NCBI GenBank assembly: GCA_946623875.1 | Contig: CAMORO010000002.1 | Coordinates: forward strand, 1 to 64,000 | DNA length: 64,000 bases | Origin: an uncultured Lachnospiraceae bacterium | GTDB lineage: Bacteria > Bacillota > Clostridia > Lachnospirales > Lachnospiraceae | Reading direction: 5' to 3' | Part shown: positions 31,041-40,494 of the stretch, one piece after another | Layout of the letters: every line of letters begins with the position of its first letter | Position numbering within the stretch: the first letter of the stretch is position 1 | The notes under the pieces: generated by a model | Told to the model about the DNA's origin: nothing | The model's database searches: none | Seen by the model: only the letters and a program-made list of their open reading frames with translations | Program-made: the position numbers and the translations under genes

Positions 31041-33923
31041 TTGCTTGCGGATATTAAGGAATGGATAAAAAATGTTATATTTTCTCGGCTTTTTCTGCTC
31101 ACTTTAATTATAGGAGCTTTGTTTTTTGTACTCGTACAGAAGCTCTTTGTTCTTCAGATCATAAACGGAGAAGATTATCTTAACAATTTCACGCTGACGA
31201 TCAAGAAGGAAATATCACTTCCGGGCGCACGCGGCAACATATACGACCGTAACGGGAATCTGCTCGCATACAATGAACTGGCCTATTCGGTTACCATAGA
31301 AGATAATTATGAGGCGACCTCGGATAAAAATCTTCTTCTTAACGATACAATAATAAGGACTGTTAATATAATCGAGAGCTGCGGTGACGAGGTAAACAAC
31401 GATTTCAAGATAATAATTAACAGGTTCGGACATTATGAGTATGTCGTTTCCGATACCAGACTGCTTCGTTTCCTTGCGGATGTTTACGGTCATGCCAAGC
31501 TTGATGAACTGACTGAAGAGGAACGTAATTCCACTGCGATCGATGTCATAAGGTACCTCTGTTCCAAGGAAAGATATCAGATAGGCACAATGCAAAAAAA
31601 CGAAGATGGGGAAGATGAATTCTTACCCATGCAGGGATACTCGGAAGAGGAGATCCTTAAGATCATCACTGTCCGCTTTGCGATGAGCACGAACAGCTAT
31701 CAGAAATATCTGTCCACGGTTATTGCATCCCAGGTAAGCCGGGAAACTGTTGCGGCGATCATGGAGTGCTCAAATGAACTGCAGGGTGTCAGCATTGCGG
31801 AGAATATGCTGAGACGATACAATGATACACAGTATTTTGCTCATATTATAGGATATGTCGGAAATGCATCCACCGAGGATCTTGAAGAGCTGTCTGCGTC
31901 GACAAGCCATGAATATGATATGACGGATATTGTAGGTAAAGCCGGCATTGAAAAGACAATGGAGGACTATCTTCAGGGGAAAAAAGGGCGTGACGTTGTA
32001 TTTACAGATAACGTCGGAAAGATCCTTGAAACAGATTCCCATGAGGATCCGGTTGCCGGTCAGGATGTATATCTTTCAATCGACTCGGATCTTCAGAAGG
32101 CTGTCTACAATATGCTCGAGCAGAAGCTGGCCGGAATACTTGTGACCAAGATAATAAACATGAAGGAATACAATAACAGTGAAGTCAAATCTTCCAAAAT
32201 GATGATCCCCATAGATGATGTTTATTATGCACTGGTCAACAACAACGTGATCGATATAAATAAGTTTTCCGAACCGAATGCCCATACATACGAAAAACAG
32301 GTATATGCCTCATTCGTGAACAGGCAGGCGGAAGTGCTGGATACGCTTAGGGATGAGCTTCTGAACACAGGCACCCCATATGATCAGTTAAACAAAGAGA
32401 AGCAGGTATATGAGAGTTATATAGTTACCAGACTTATGTCATCATCCGTAGGTATCCTGAAGAGTGATCTGGTGGACAGAGACGATAAAACATATATAAA
32501 CTGGACGATAAAGGAAACAATCAGTCTGAAGGAGTATCTGAATTACTGCCTCGCCAGGAACTGGATAGATATTTCCAAATTTCACACAGACAGCACATAT
32601 TCAGACACCTCCGAGATGTATGTACAGCTTGTGGATTATATACTGAATGACCTTAAGGAGGATATCGGATTCTCCAAAAGGATATACAGATATATGATCA
32701 AGGACAGCAGGGTGACAGGCAAGGAACTGTGTCTTATTATGTTTGAGCAGCGTGTTATTTACGGTACCTCGGCCGAAAAAGAAGCTCTTGAAACGGGAGT
32801 GAGAACACCTTATGATTTTATTATAAATAAAATATCAAACATTGAACTGACACCCGCACAGCTCGCGCTGGATCCATGCTCGGGTTCCTGTGTTGTATTG
32901 AGTACCACGGGAGAAGTCCTTGCCTGTGTTTCATATCCGGGCTACAACAACAACCGTCTTACAAATACCATAGATGCCGATTATTATGCCGAACTGATGA
33001 ATGACCTTTCAAGTCCGATGTACAATCATGCCACACAGCAGATGACTGCTCCCGGTTCCACTTTTAAGATGGTAACCGCAATAACGGGACTTGAAAGCGG
33101 TATGATAAACCTGGGAGAGTCATTAACATGCCACGGAACATATGAAATAGAGTCACTTAATCTTGAAAAAACCTGCTGGGTATATCCCGGAGCACACGGG
33201 AATCTGGATGTTACACATGCGATCGAGAATTCATGCAACAGCTTTTTCTATGAAGTCGGCTACAGGCTTGCAACAAACCTTTACCGTTCCACATATTCGG
33301 AAACCGCAGGTCTTGAAAAGCTGCGCATATATGCGGATCAATTCGGTCTGACTGAGAAAACGGGCATTGAAATGGAAGAGAATGAACCTCAATTCTCGGA
33401 TACTCTGCCTATCGACTCGGCCATCGGACAGGGTAGTCACAACTATACCACAATAGGTCTTGCCCGATATGTTGACGCGATCGCAAACAGGGGAACATGC
33501 TACGAGCTTACACTTATTGATGCCATAAAGGACAGTGAAGGTAATACGGTCAGGGATTATACTCCTGCCGTAAGAAATACAGTTGAAGTGCCGGGTGAAT
33601 ACTGGGATGCGGTACAGTACGGCATGCGACTTGTTGTTAATAAAACAGAAGCCTTCAAGCATTTTCCCATTAACGTTGCCGGCAAGACAGGAACAGCGCA
33701 GACTTCCACTTCACGTACAAACCATGCCCTGTTTGTGGGCTTTGCACCGTATGAGAAACCGGAGATAGCCGTATCCGTCCGTATTGCCTACGGATACACT
33801 TCGGCAAATGCGGCATCTCTTGCAAGTGATGTCATGAAATACTATTTCGAACTTGAAGATAAGAGTGAGCTGATAAACGGTATAGCAAATGTTGATGAGA
33901 GTCAGGAAGTCATCGAAGACTGA
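31041..33923 (+). CDS. Penicillin-binding protein 2 (class B transpeptidase) with large internal insertion
   Basis: 960 aa; PGARGNIYDRNGNLLAYNE; STFK, SCN, KTGT active-site motifs; lies after mreD. Confidence 0.93.
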   Translation: MLADIKEWIKNVIFSRLFLLTLIIGALFFVLVQKLFVLQIINGEDYLNNFTLTIKKEISLPGARGNIYDRNGNLLAYNELAYSVTIEDNYEATSDKNLLLNDTIIRTVNIIESCGDEVNNDFKIIINRFGHYEYVVSDTRLLRFLADVYGHAKLDELTEEERNSTAIDVIRYLCSKERYQIGTMQKNEDGEDEFLPMQGYSEEEILKIITVRFAMSTNSYQKYLSTVIASQVSRETVAAIMECSNELQGVSIAENMLRRYNDTQYFAHIIGYVGNASTEDLEELSASTSHEYDMTDIVGKAGIEKTMEDYLQGKKGRDVVFTDNVGKILETDSHEDPVAGQDVYLSIDSDLQKAVYNMLEQKLAGILVTKIINMKEYNNSEVKSSKMMIPIDDVYYALVNNNVIDINKFSEPNAHTYEKQVYASFVNRQAEVLDTLRDELLNTGTPYDQLNKEKQVYESYIVTRLMSSSVGILKSDLVDRDDKTYINWTIKETISLKEYLNYCLARNWIDISKFHTDSTYSDTSEMYVQLVDYILNDLKEDIGFSKRIYRYMIKDSRVTGKELCLIMFEQRVIYGTSAEKEALETGVRTPYDFIINKISNIELTPAQLALDPCSGSCVVLSTTGEVLACVSYPGYNNNRLTNTIDADYYAELMNDLSSPMYNHATQQMTAPGSTFKMVTAITGLESGMINLGESLTCHGTYEIESLNLEKTCWVYPGAHGNLDVTHAIENSCNSFFYEVGYRLATNLYRSTYSETAGLEKLRIYADQFGLTEKTGIEMEENEPQFSDTLPIDSAIGQGSHNYTTIGLARYVDAIANRGTCYELTLIDAIKDSEGNTVRDYTPAVRNTVEVPGEYWDAVQYGMRLVVNKTEAFKHFPINVAGKTGTAQTSTSRTNHALFVGFAPYEKPEIAVSVRIAYGYTSANAASLASDVMKYYFELEDKSELINGIANVDESQEVIED

Positions 33924-33985
33924 TTTAGTATTATGATAACGTATATATCAAAACAGTGAACTGCAGATCGGGAGAGTGAATCAAT

Positions 33986-34657
33986 ATGAAAAACACGGTA
34001 ATGATAAAGAGTTTTCAGCACGGAATACGGGTACAGCTTGATCCGGATGCGGATTTTAAGTCTATTTACAGTGAACTTATAGAGAAATTCAATGCTTCGG
34101 CCAAATTCTTCGGCAAAGCCAAGCTCGTCATCTCCTTTGAGGGGAGAGATCTTAATGATGAAGAAGAGGAATTTCTTGTAAACTGCATTACTGAAAACAC
34201 GGACATAACTGTATCCTGTATAATCGGCAGGGATGAAATGAGCGACATGCTGTATGTAAAGGCTGCCAACAGCTTTTCACAGAACAGTAATTCACATCCC
34301 GGACAGTTCTATAAGGGAAGTATAAAGGCCGGCGAAAGTCTTGAAACCGATTCAAGTCTGATCATACTCGGGGATGTGAACAACGGAGCTCACGTCAGTG
34401 CTTCCGGTAACATAGTAATACTCGGAACACTGTACGGAAATGTACATGCAGGGTGTTTTGGGGATGAAAAGAGCTTTGTGGCTGCGCTTGACATCAAACC
34501 GACAGAGGTTAAGATAGCCGACTGTTCCGAGATGATGACGGAAAAGAGCGGTCTGTTCCTTAAAAACAAGGCGGTTCCAAAGATACTGTATATAGACAAC
34601 GGGAAGATAATGGCTAAGGTTATTAAAACCGATACACTGAACAATCTTCCTTTTTAA
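33986..34657 (+). CDS. minC: Septum site-determining protein MinC
   Basis: C-terminal beta-helix repeats SLIILGDVNNGAHVSASGNIVILGTLYGNVHAGCFGDEKSFVAALDIKPTEVKIAD. Confidence 0.85.
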   Translation: MKNTVMIKSFQHGIRVQLDPDADFKSIYSELIEKFNASAKFFGKAKLVISFEGRDLNDEEEEFLVNCITENTDITVSCIIGRDEMSDMLYVKAANSFSQNSNSHPGQFYKGSIKAGESLETDSSLIILGDVNNGAHVSASGNIVILGTLYGNVHAGCFGDEKSFVAALDIKPTEVKIADCSEMMTEKSGLFLKNKAVPKILYIDNGKIMAKVIKTDTLNNLPF

Positions 34658-34667
34658 GAGGTTTTAT

Positions 34668-35801
34668 ATGGATCTGATAAGAGCATTTTCAAATTACAGT
34701 ATAAAGAAATACAATTTTTTCCTGGTATTGCTGTCAATTGCCATATCCATAGTCGGTATACTTCTTATCGGAAGTGCGAAGGCTGACCTTGTAAGCCATC
34801 AGCTTCAGGGACTTATAATCGGTTTCGTTTTAATGCTGGTCGTTTCATTGATCGATTACCACTTCATACTTAAGTTTTACTGGCTGGAATATGTTCTTGC
34901 AATAGCGCTTCTTATGGCCGTTTATTTCTTCGGTGACAAGGGTGGAGGAGCTGCAAGATGGTTTATTTTGTTCGGAATCAGGTTTCAGCCCTCCGAGCTT
35001 GTAAAAATATTATTGATTTTATTCTATGCACAGTTTATTATGAAACATAAGAATACTCTGAATACTTTCAGGATTCTTTCACTTTGTGTGATACTTATTA
35101 TTCCTCCGTTCGTACTTATCTTTAAACAGCCGGATCTCTCTACGAGTATAATGATACTGGTAATATTCGGTGTGGTAATGTTTCTCGGCGGTCTGAGCTA
35201 CAAAGTAATAGCCGTGGCCGCAGCTCTTGCGGTGCCGGCGGTCATTGTACTGTTAAACATGATCCTTACGCCTGGACAGACCATTGTAAATGATTATCAG
35301 CAGAAGCGTATACTTGCCTGGATCCAGCCCGAGAAATACGCTTCCACCGAGGCATATCAGCAGCTTAATTCAATAACCGCGATAGGTTCGGGTCAGTTGC
35401 ATGGTAAGGGACTTAACAACAACGTTATAGGATCTGTTAAGAACGGTAATTTTATTTCGGAAGCACAGACAGACTTTATATTTGCCATAGCAGGGGAGGA
35501 GCTTGGCTTTGTAGGCTGTTGTGCCATTATAATCCTGTTGTTTCTCATCGTGATACAGTGTATCTGGATAGCAGTAAAGGCTCATGATCTTGCAGGCAGG
35601 CTGATAGCAGGCGGAATGGCGGGATTTATCGGGTTTCAGACATTTATAAATATTGGCGTAACCACGATGATACTTCCCAATACCGGGTTGACACTCCCGT
35701 TTGTGAGTTATGGCCAGACTTCTCTGATAACAATGTTTATAGGGATAGGTTTGGTACTGAATGTCCGTATGCAGGCCAACAATTCCATACTGTACAATTG
35801 A
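34668..35801 (+). CDS. RodA/FtsW family peptidoglycan polymerase
   Basis: Polytopic; RWFILFGIRFQPSELVKI; FKQPDLSTSIMIL; EAQTDFIFAIAGEELGFVG; GLTLPFVSYGQTSLI. Confidence 0.95.
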   Translation: MDLIRAFSNYSIKKYNFFLVLLSIAISIVGILLIGSAKADLVSHQLQGLIIGFVLMLVVSLIDYHFILKFYWLEYVLAIALLMAVYFFGDKGGGAARWFILFGIRFQPSELVKILLILFYAQFIMKHKNTLNTFRILSLCVILIIPPFVLIFKQPDLSTSIMILVIFGVVMFLGGLSYKVIAVAAALAVPAVIVLLNMILTPGQTIVNDYQQKRILAWIQPEKYASTEAYQQLNSITAIGSGQLHGKGLNNNVIGSVKNGNFISEAQTDFIFAIAGEELGFVGCCAIIILLFLIVIQCIWIAVKAHDLAGRLIAGGMAGFIGFQTFINIGVTTMILPNTGLTLPFVSYGQTSLITMFIGIGLVLNVRMQANNSILYN

Positions 35802-35835
35802 TGTACAAAGCACATAATTAAAATGGAGGTAAAGC

Positions 35836-36231
35836 ATGAATATCGGTTTGATCGCTCATGACTCTAAGAAGAAGCTTATGCAGAATTTCTGCATTGCATA
35901 CAGAGGTATACTCAGCAAGAATGTTTTATATGCAACAGGTACAACCGGACGCCTTATAGAAGAAGTGACCAATCTTTCAATTCATAAATATCTGGCGGGA
36001 CATCTTGGAGGAGAACAGCAGATAGGCGCACAGATCGAACACAATGAGATCGATCTTATGATATTCCTGCGTGATCCGTTATCGCCCAAGTCACATGAGC
36101 CTGATGTCGGATACATCATAAGATTGTGTGATATTCATAATATTCCTCTTGCAACCAATCTTGCAACCGCGGAGTTACTTATCAAATCCTTAGACAGAGG
36201 GGATATGGAATGGCGTGAAATGTACAAATAG
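35836..36231 (+). CDS. mgsA: Methylglyoxal synthase
   Basis: MNIGLIAHDSKKKLMQNFC; GHLGGEQQIGAQI; MIFLRDPLSPKSHEPDV. Confidence 0.95.
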   Translation: MNIGLIAHDSKKKLMQNFCIAYRGILSKNVLYATGTTGRLIEEVTNLSIHKYLAGHLGGEQQIGAQIEHNEIDLMIFLRDPLSPKSHEPDVGYIIRLCDIHNIPLATNLATAELLIKSLDRGDMEWREMYK

Positions 36232-37186
36232 TCTTATCCTTACATTATGCATACTGACCTTATTCGCGCTTACGGGATGCTCTGAAACATATTTTGCGCA
36301 ACCGTATGATTACAGAACACGGCAATCTGCTTTTTCCTTTGACAATGCCAGTGGTTCCGATACGGCCCCTCCTTTTGCCGCCGGTCTGTGTGTGGCTTCA
36401 GATGAGAACTCAGCAGACGGTCCTGCTTTAAACGGTGCCGTTGCGGCAGGTCTTTTTGATGTGAACGCATGCGGAACACTTTATTCAAAAGAAGTACATG
36501 AAAGGCTTGCACCGGCTTCGCTCACCAAGGTAATGACTGCACTTGTCGCCCTTAAATACGGGCATCCGGATGATATGATCACGGCTTCATCGGCTGTCAA
36601 TATCACTGAATCGGGTGCACAGCTTGTCGGTATAAAGGAAGGCGACCGCATGAGCCTTGAGCAGGCACTTCACGGTCTTCTTATGTATTCGGGAAATGAC
36701 GCAGCCGTAGTGATCGCCGAATACATTTCGGGTAATGTTGACGAGTTTTGTCTTCTTATGAATGAGGAAGCGAACAAGCTCGGAGCTACCAACACCCATT
36801 TTGTCAATCCGCACGGCCTCTCGGCCGACGATCATTACACAACGGCATATGACCTTTACCTTATCTTTAATGAGGCAATGAAGTACGATAAGTTCAGGGA
36901 GATCATCGGCAAGAGTGAATATCAGACAACCTACAGTGACCGCGACGGGAATTCAAAGGAAATGGATATAACGAATTCCAATCTGTATCTTACCGGAGAT
37001 AAAAACATGCCTTCGGGAGTGACCGTTCTCGGTGGTAAAACAGGTACGACCAATAAGGCCGGATCATGTCTTATACTTTTGTCGAATGATGATAAAGGAA
37101 ATCCGTATATTTCGGTGATCTTAAAGGCTGCAGACAAGGATATACTGTATACTGAAATGACAACTCTGCTTGAACAGATTCCATAG
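36215..37186 (+). CDS. D-alanyl-D-alanine carboxypeptidase, predicted lipoprotein
   Basis: LFALTGCSE lipobox; PASLTKVMTALVAL (SxxK); YSGNDAAV (SGN); VLGGKTGTTNKAG (KTG). GTG start inside the mgsA end. Confidence 0.92.
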   Translation: MKCTNSLILTLCILTLFALTGCSETYFAQPYDYRTRQSAFSFDNASGSDTAPPFAAGLCVASDENSADGPALNGAVAAGLFDVNACGTLYSKEVHERLAPASLTKVMTALVALKYGHPDDMITASSAVNITESGAQLVGIKEGDRMSLEQALHGLLMYSGNDAAVVIAEYISGNVDEFCLLMNEEANKLGATNTHFVNPHGLSADDHYTTAYDLYLIFNEAMKYDKFREIIGKSEYQTTYSDRDGNSKEMDITNSNLYLTGDKNMPSGVTVLGGKTGTTNKAGSCLILLSNDDKGNPYISVILKAADKDILYTEMTTLLEQIP

Positions 37187-37195
37187 ATATTACTG

Positions 37196-37224
37196 TTGTT
37201 TTTTGGCATGAAATAATCTATAAT
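37196..37224 (+). promoter_or_regulatory. Putative promoter for the P-loop protein
   Basis: TTGTTT (37196-37201), 17 nt, TATAAT (37219-37224). Confidence 0.5.
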
Positions 37225-37263
37225 TACTGTATGTAGTTATTAAATACAAAGGAGGAGATAACA

Positions 37264-37686
37264 ATGATACAATTGATCGTTGGCGAAAAGGGTAAGGGAA
37301 AGACCAAGCATCTGCTTGAGAAGGTTAATGCATCAGCCAAGACCAGTAACGGTAATATTGTTTATCTTGACAAGAATTCCAAACATATGTATGAACTCAA
37401 CAATAAGATTCGCCTGATTAATGCATCTGAGTATCCGATTTCTTCCGAAGATGAATTCGTTGGGTTCGTTTGCGGAATTGTATCCCAGGATCACGACCTG
37501 GAACAGGTATATTTTGACAGTTTTATGGATGTGGCTTACATCAAGGATCGCACAAAGGTTGAGGATATCGTAAAGAAGCTTGATAAGATCAGTGAGCAGT
37601 TCAAGGTTGATTTTATTATTAGTGTCAGTCTTGATGCTTCCGAGCTGTCGGAATACATGCAGTCAAAGGTTATTGTATCTCTCTGA
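37264..37686 (+). CDS. Small P-loop protein of unknown function
   Basis: 140 aa; N-terminal Walker A GEKGKGKT; no recognised full ATPase domain. Confidence 0.65.
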   Translation: MIQLIVGEKGKGKTKHLLEKVNASAKTSNGNIVYLDKNSKHMYELNNKIRLINASEYPISSEDEFVGFVCGIVSQDHDLEQVYFDSFMDVAYIKDRTKVEDIVKKLDKISEQFKVDFIISVSLDASELSEYMQSKVIVSL

Positions 37687-37788
37687 TTTGATTTAACTTT
37701 ATATTCAATGTTCAAGAGCAGATTATCCTGCAATAAGGAGGGGGAATGTCCGATTCTCCCTCCTATATGCTTGTAAGGGGCAGTATAA

Positions 37789-39192
37789 GTGGCACACAAA
37801 AGAAGGACTGATAATAATAAGGTAAGAAAATACAGACCTCCTATAAATATTAATCCCGGGTTGATAATATTCGGGTTTCTTTTTGTGTATATTGTTGTTG
37901 TTATCGTATCTTATTTCAGAAGCGAGCACATAGCACCATATGAGGTTACCATGGGTTCGCTCGCCGTAAACAATACATATCGCGGGGTGGCTCTTCGGGA
38001 TGAAACGGTTGTCAGCTCCAATTTTGCGGGATATATCAATTACTATGCAAGAGAAGGTGAAAAGGTTGCAAACAACTCGATGGTTTATACCGTTGATGCA
38101 ACCGGTAAGATAAATGACCTTATCAATAATGATACAAGCGGAACGACACTGCTGAGTAAAGAGGATATGTCCGAGCTTAAGACATCGATCACGGATTTTG
38201 CGTCGGGATTTGATCCTGTCAATTACGAGGAAACCTATCACTTCAAGTTCGATATTCAGGGTACAGTACTTAAGATAGCCAATTACAAGGTTCTTTCCGG
38301 TATCGATGCTTATAAATCCGGTGATTATTCCGATAATGTCAATTTCGGATATTCGCCGGCTTCAGGCATACTTGTTTATTCGGTTGACGGCTATGAAACA
38401 CTTACCGCCGAGGATATTACAAAGGCGCTGCTTTACAACGAGGAATACGAAAAGAAACAGTTCGTAAGTAATGACCTGATAGCTGACGGAGATCCGGCCT
38501 TTAAGATCATAACGTCGGAGGAATGGTCAATACTTATTGAGATAGATGAAGAAAAATGTCGTGAGATCGAGGATGAAAGCTATGTAAATGTAAGGTTCCT
38601 TAAGAACAATTATACTGCGTGGGCTGCTCTTTCAATACTGAGACAGGATGGTACCATATTTGCCAAGCTTGATTTCAACAATTCCATGGTGACCTTTGCA
38701 ACGGACAGATTTATAGAGCTTGAGCTTATTTCGGATGCCGACGAGGGACTTAAGATACCCAATTCCGCAATTGTTGAGAAAGCATTTTATTTAATTCCCG
38801 AGGAATATCTGGCCTATGATGAGTCGGGAAATGACGAAGGATTCTACAGAGAAGCTTATCTTGAAGACGGAACAGTAACCAAGGAGTTCGTCAAGGCCAC
38901 CATATATGCTTCGTATGACGGTCAGCTTTACGTGGATGATAAGGCATTTATGATCGGTGATTATATAATAAAGCCCGGTAATGATGAAAAATATCCGATA
39001 AGCAAGCAGGGTATGCTGACCGGCGTGTATAACATCAACAAGGGGTATGCCGATTTTAAACAGATCACAGTACTTTATCATAATGAGGAATATTCGATAG
39101 TCAAGTCCAATACTCAGTACGGACTTAATGTTTATGACCATATTGTTCTTAAGGGTGACACGGTTGACGCCGATGATTTTATTTATGAATAA
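37789..39192 (+). CDS. HlyD/barrel-sandwich-hybrid-type membrane protein
   Basis: 467 aa, one N-terminal TM, barrel-sandwich region (AGYINYYAREGEKVANNSMVYTVDATG); located before yggS-sepF. GTG start. Confidence 0.75.
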   Translation: MAHKRRTDNNKVRKYRPPININPGLIIFGFLFVYIVVVIVSYFRSEHIAPYEVTMGSLAVNNTYRGVALRDETVVSSNFAGYINYYAREGEKVANNSMVYTVDATGKINDLINNDTSGTTLLSKEDMSELKTSITDFASGFDPVNYEETYHFKFDIQGTVLKIANYKVLSGIDAYKSGDYSDNVNFGYSPASGILVYSVDGYETLTAEDITKALLYNEEYEKKQFVSNDLIADGDPAFKIITSEEWSILIEIDEEKCREIEDESYVNVRFLKNNYTAWAALSILRQDGTIFAKLDFNNSMVTFATDRFIELELISDADEGLKIPNSAIVEKAFYLIPEEYLAYDESGNDEGFYREAYLEDGTVTKEFVKATIYASYDGQLYVDDKAFMIGDYIIKPGNDEKYPISKQGMLTGVYNINKGYADFKQITVLYHNEEYSIVKSNTQYGLNVYDHIVLKGDTVDADDFIYE

Positions 39193-39197
39193 GAGGT

Positions 39198-39899
39198 ATG
39201 TATATGTTAAAGGATAATCTTGAAGAAGTACGCAGGAACATGGAAGCGGCAGCCCTAAGGTGCGGTCGGAGCATCGATGAAGTCACCTTGATCGCCGTCA
39301 GCAAGACAAAGCCTGCAGAGATGATAAAAGAGGTATACGATCTTGGAGTCAGGGATTTTGGTGAGAACAAGGTACAGGAACTTGTTGATAAATATGACAG
39401 ACTGCCGGATGATATCAGATGGCACCTTATAGGACACCTCCAGACAAACAAGGTTAAATATGTTATTGATAAGGCTTATCTGATACACAGTGTTGATTCC
39501 ATTAAGCTTGCAAGGGAAATAAGCAAGGAAGCAGGGAAGCGTGGCATATGTGCCAATATCCTTATTGAAGTGAACGCAGCGGGAGAGGAAAGCAAATTCG
39601 GTTTTAGTCCGGATGAGGTTATTGATGCCGTACAGGAAATAGCCAAATTGCCTTCGATTTACATAAAAGGTCTTATGACTGTGGCACCATATGTTGCGGT
39701 CAGCGAGGAAAACAGGCAATTTTTTGTCAAAATAAAGCAATTAACTGTTGACATAATGCAAAAAAACATAGATAATGTATCTATGGATTTTATTTCCATG
39801 GGTATGTCAGGCGATTATGAGGTCGCCATTGAAGAAGGGGCAACGTACATACGGGTGGGAACGTCCATATTTGGTGAGAGGAATTATAATATTAAATAA
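39198..39899 (+). CDS. YggS family pyridoxal phosphate-binding protein
   Basis: VTLIAVSKTKPAEMIKEVYDLGVRDFGENKVQEL; RWHLIGHLQTNKVKYV; LIHSVDS; ISMGMSGDYEVAIEEGATYIRVGTSIFG. Confidence 0.96.
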   Translation: MYMLKDNLEEVRRNMEAAALRCGRSIDEVTLIAVSKTKPAEMIKEVYDLGVRDFGENKVQELVDKYDRLPDDIRWHLIGHLQTNKVKYVIDKAYLIHSVDSIKLAREISKEAGKRGICANILIEVNAAGEESKFGFSPDEVIDAVQEIAKLPSIYIKGLMTVAPYVAVSEENRQFFVKIKQLTVDIMQKNIDNVSMDFISMGMSGDYEVAIEEGATYIRVGTSIFGERNYNIK

Positions 39900-39912
39900 G
39901 GAGAGTGGGAAA

Positions 39913-40431
39913 ATGGCTTTTTTTGACAACTTACTTAAGTCGATGAAGTACAACGACGAGGATTTTGATGACGAGTACTTCGACGAAGAGGATGAGATCG
40001 AGGACACTGCGGCGCAGCGAAGATCCATCAAATCAACGACTCTTGAGGATGATTATGACAAGTCATATGGAAGGGCATCCAATAAGGTAACCTCAATAGG
40101 AGGAAGGTCGTCAGCTAAGAGCATCAGGCCAAGCGGAAATGTTAATGAGGTTTGTGTTATCAAGCCTACCAATGTAAACGATTCAAGAGAGATCACAGAC
40201 ACATTGCTTTCAAACAGGACAGTAGTTCTTAATGTGGAAGGGCTTGATATGGATGTTGCCCAGAGGATCATTGATTTTACTTCCGGTTCGACCTATGCAG
40301 TCGGAGGTAATCTTCAGAAGATTTCACATTATATTTTTATAATAACCCCGAGAAATGTCGATATTTCCGGTGATTTCCAGGAGATACTTTCAGGTGCGTT
40401 TGATGTACCTGCATTAAATACCAAATATTAA
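39913..40431 (+). CDS. sepF: Cell division protein SepF
   Basis: Acidic linker then VCVIKPTNVNDSREITDTLLSNRTVVLNVEGLDMDVAQRIIDFTSGSTYAVGGNLQKISHYIFIITP. Confidence 0.95.
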   Translation: MAFFDNLLKSMKYNDEDFDDEYFDEEDEIEDTAAQRRSIKSTTLEDDYDKSYGRASNKVTSIGGRSSAKSIRPSGNVNEVCVIKPTNVNDSREITDTLLSNRTVVLNVEGLDMDVAQRIIDFTSGSTYAVGGNLQKISHYIFIITPRNVDISGDFQEILSGAFDVPALNTKY

Positions 40432-40441
40432 TTGACTGATG

Positions 40442-40480
40442 AAGCAACCTTTCTGCTTTTGCGGAAAGGTTGTTTTTTTT
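40442..40480 (+). terminator. Intrinsic terminator after sepF
   Basis: AACCTTTC-tgcttttgcg-GAAAGGTT followed by GTTTTTTTT. Confidence 0.8.
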
Positions 40481-40494
40481 ATGAGAGGTTTAAG

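Noticed and set aside
37768-37782. 15-nt match TGCTTGTAAGGGGCA to the interior of the 41.6 kb element
   Set aside because: Contains the likely RBS of the HlyD-like gene, and a 15-mer match is expected a few times by chance in 64 kb; not counted as an element copy.
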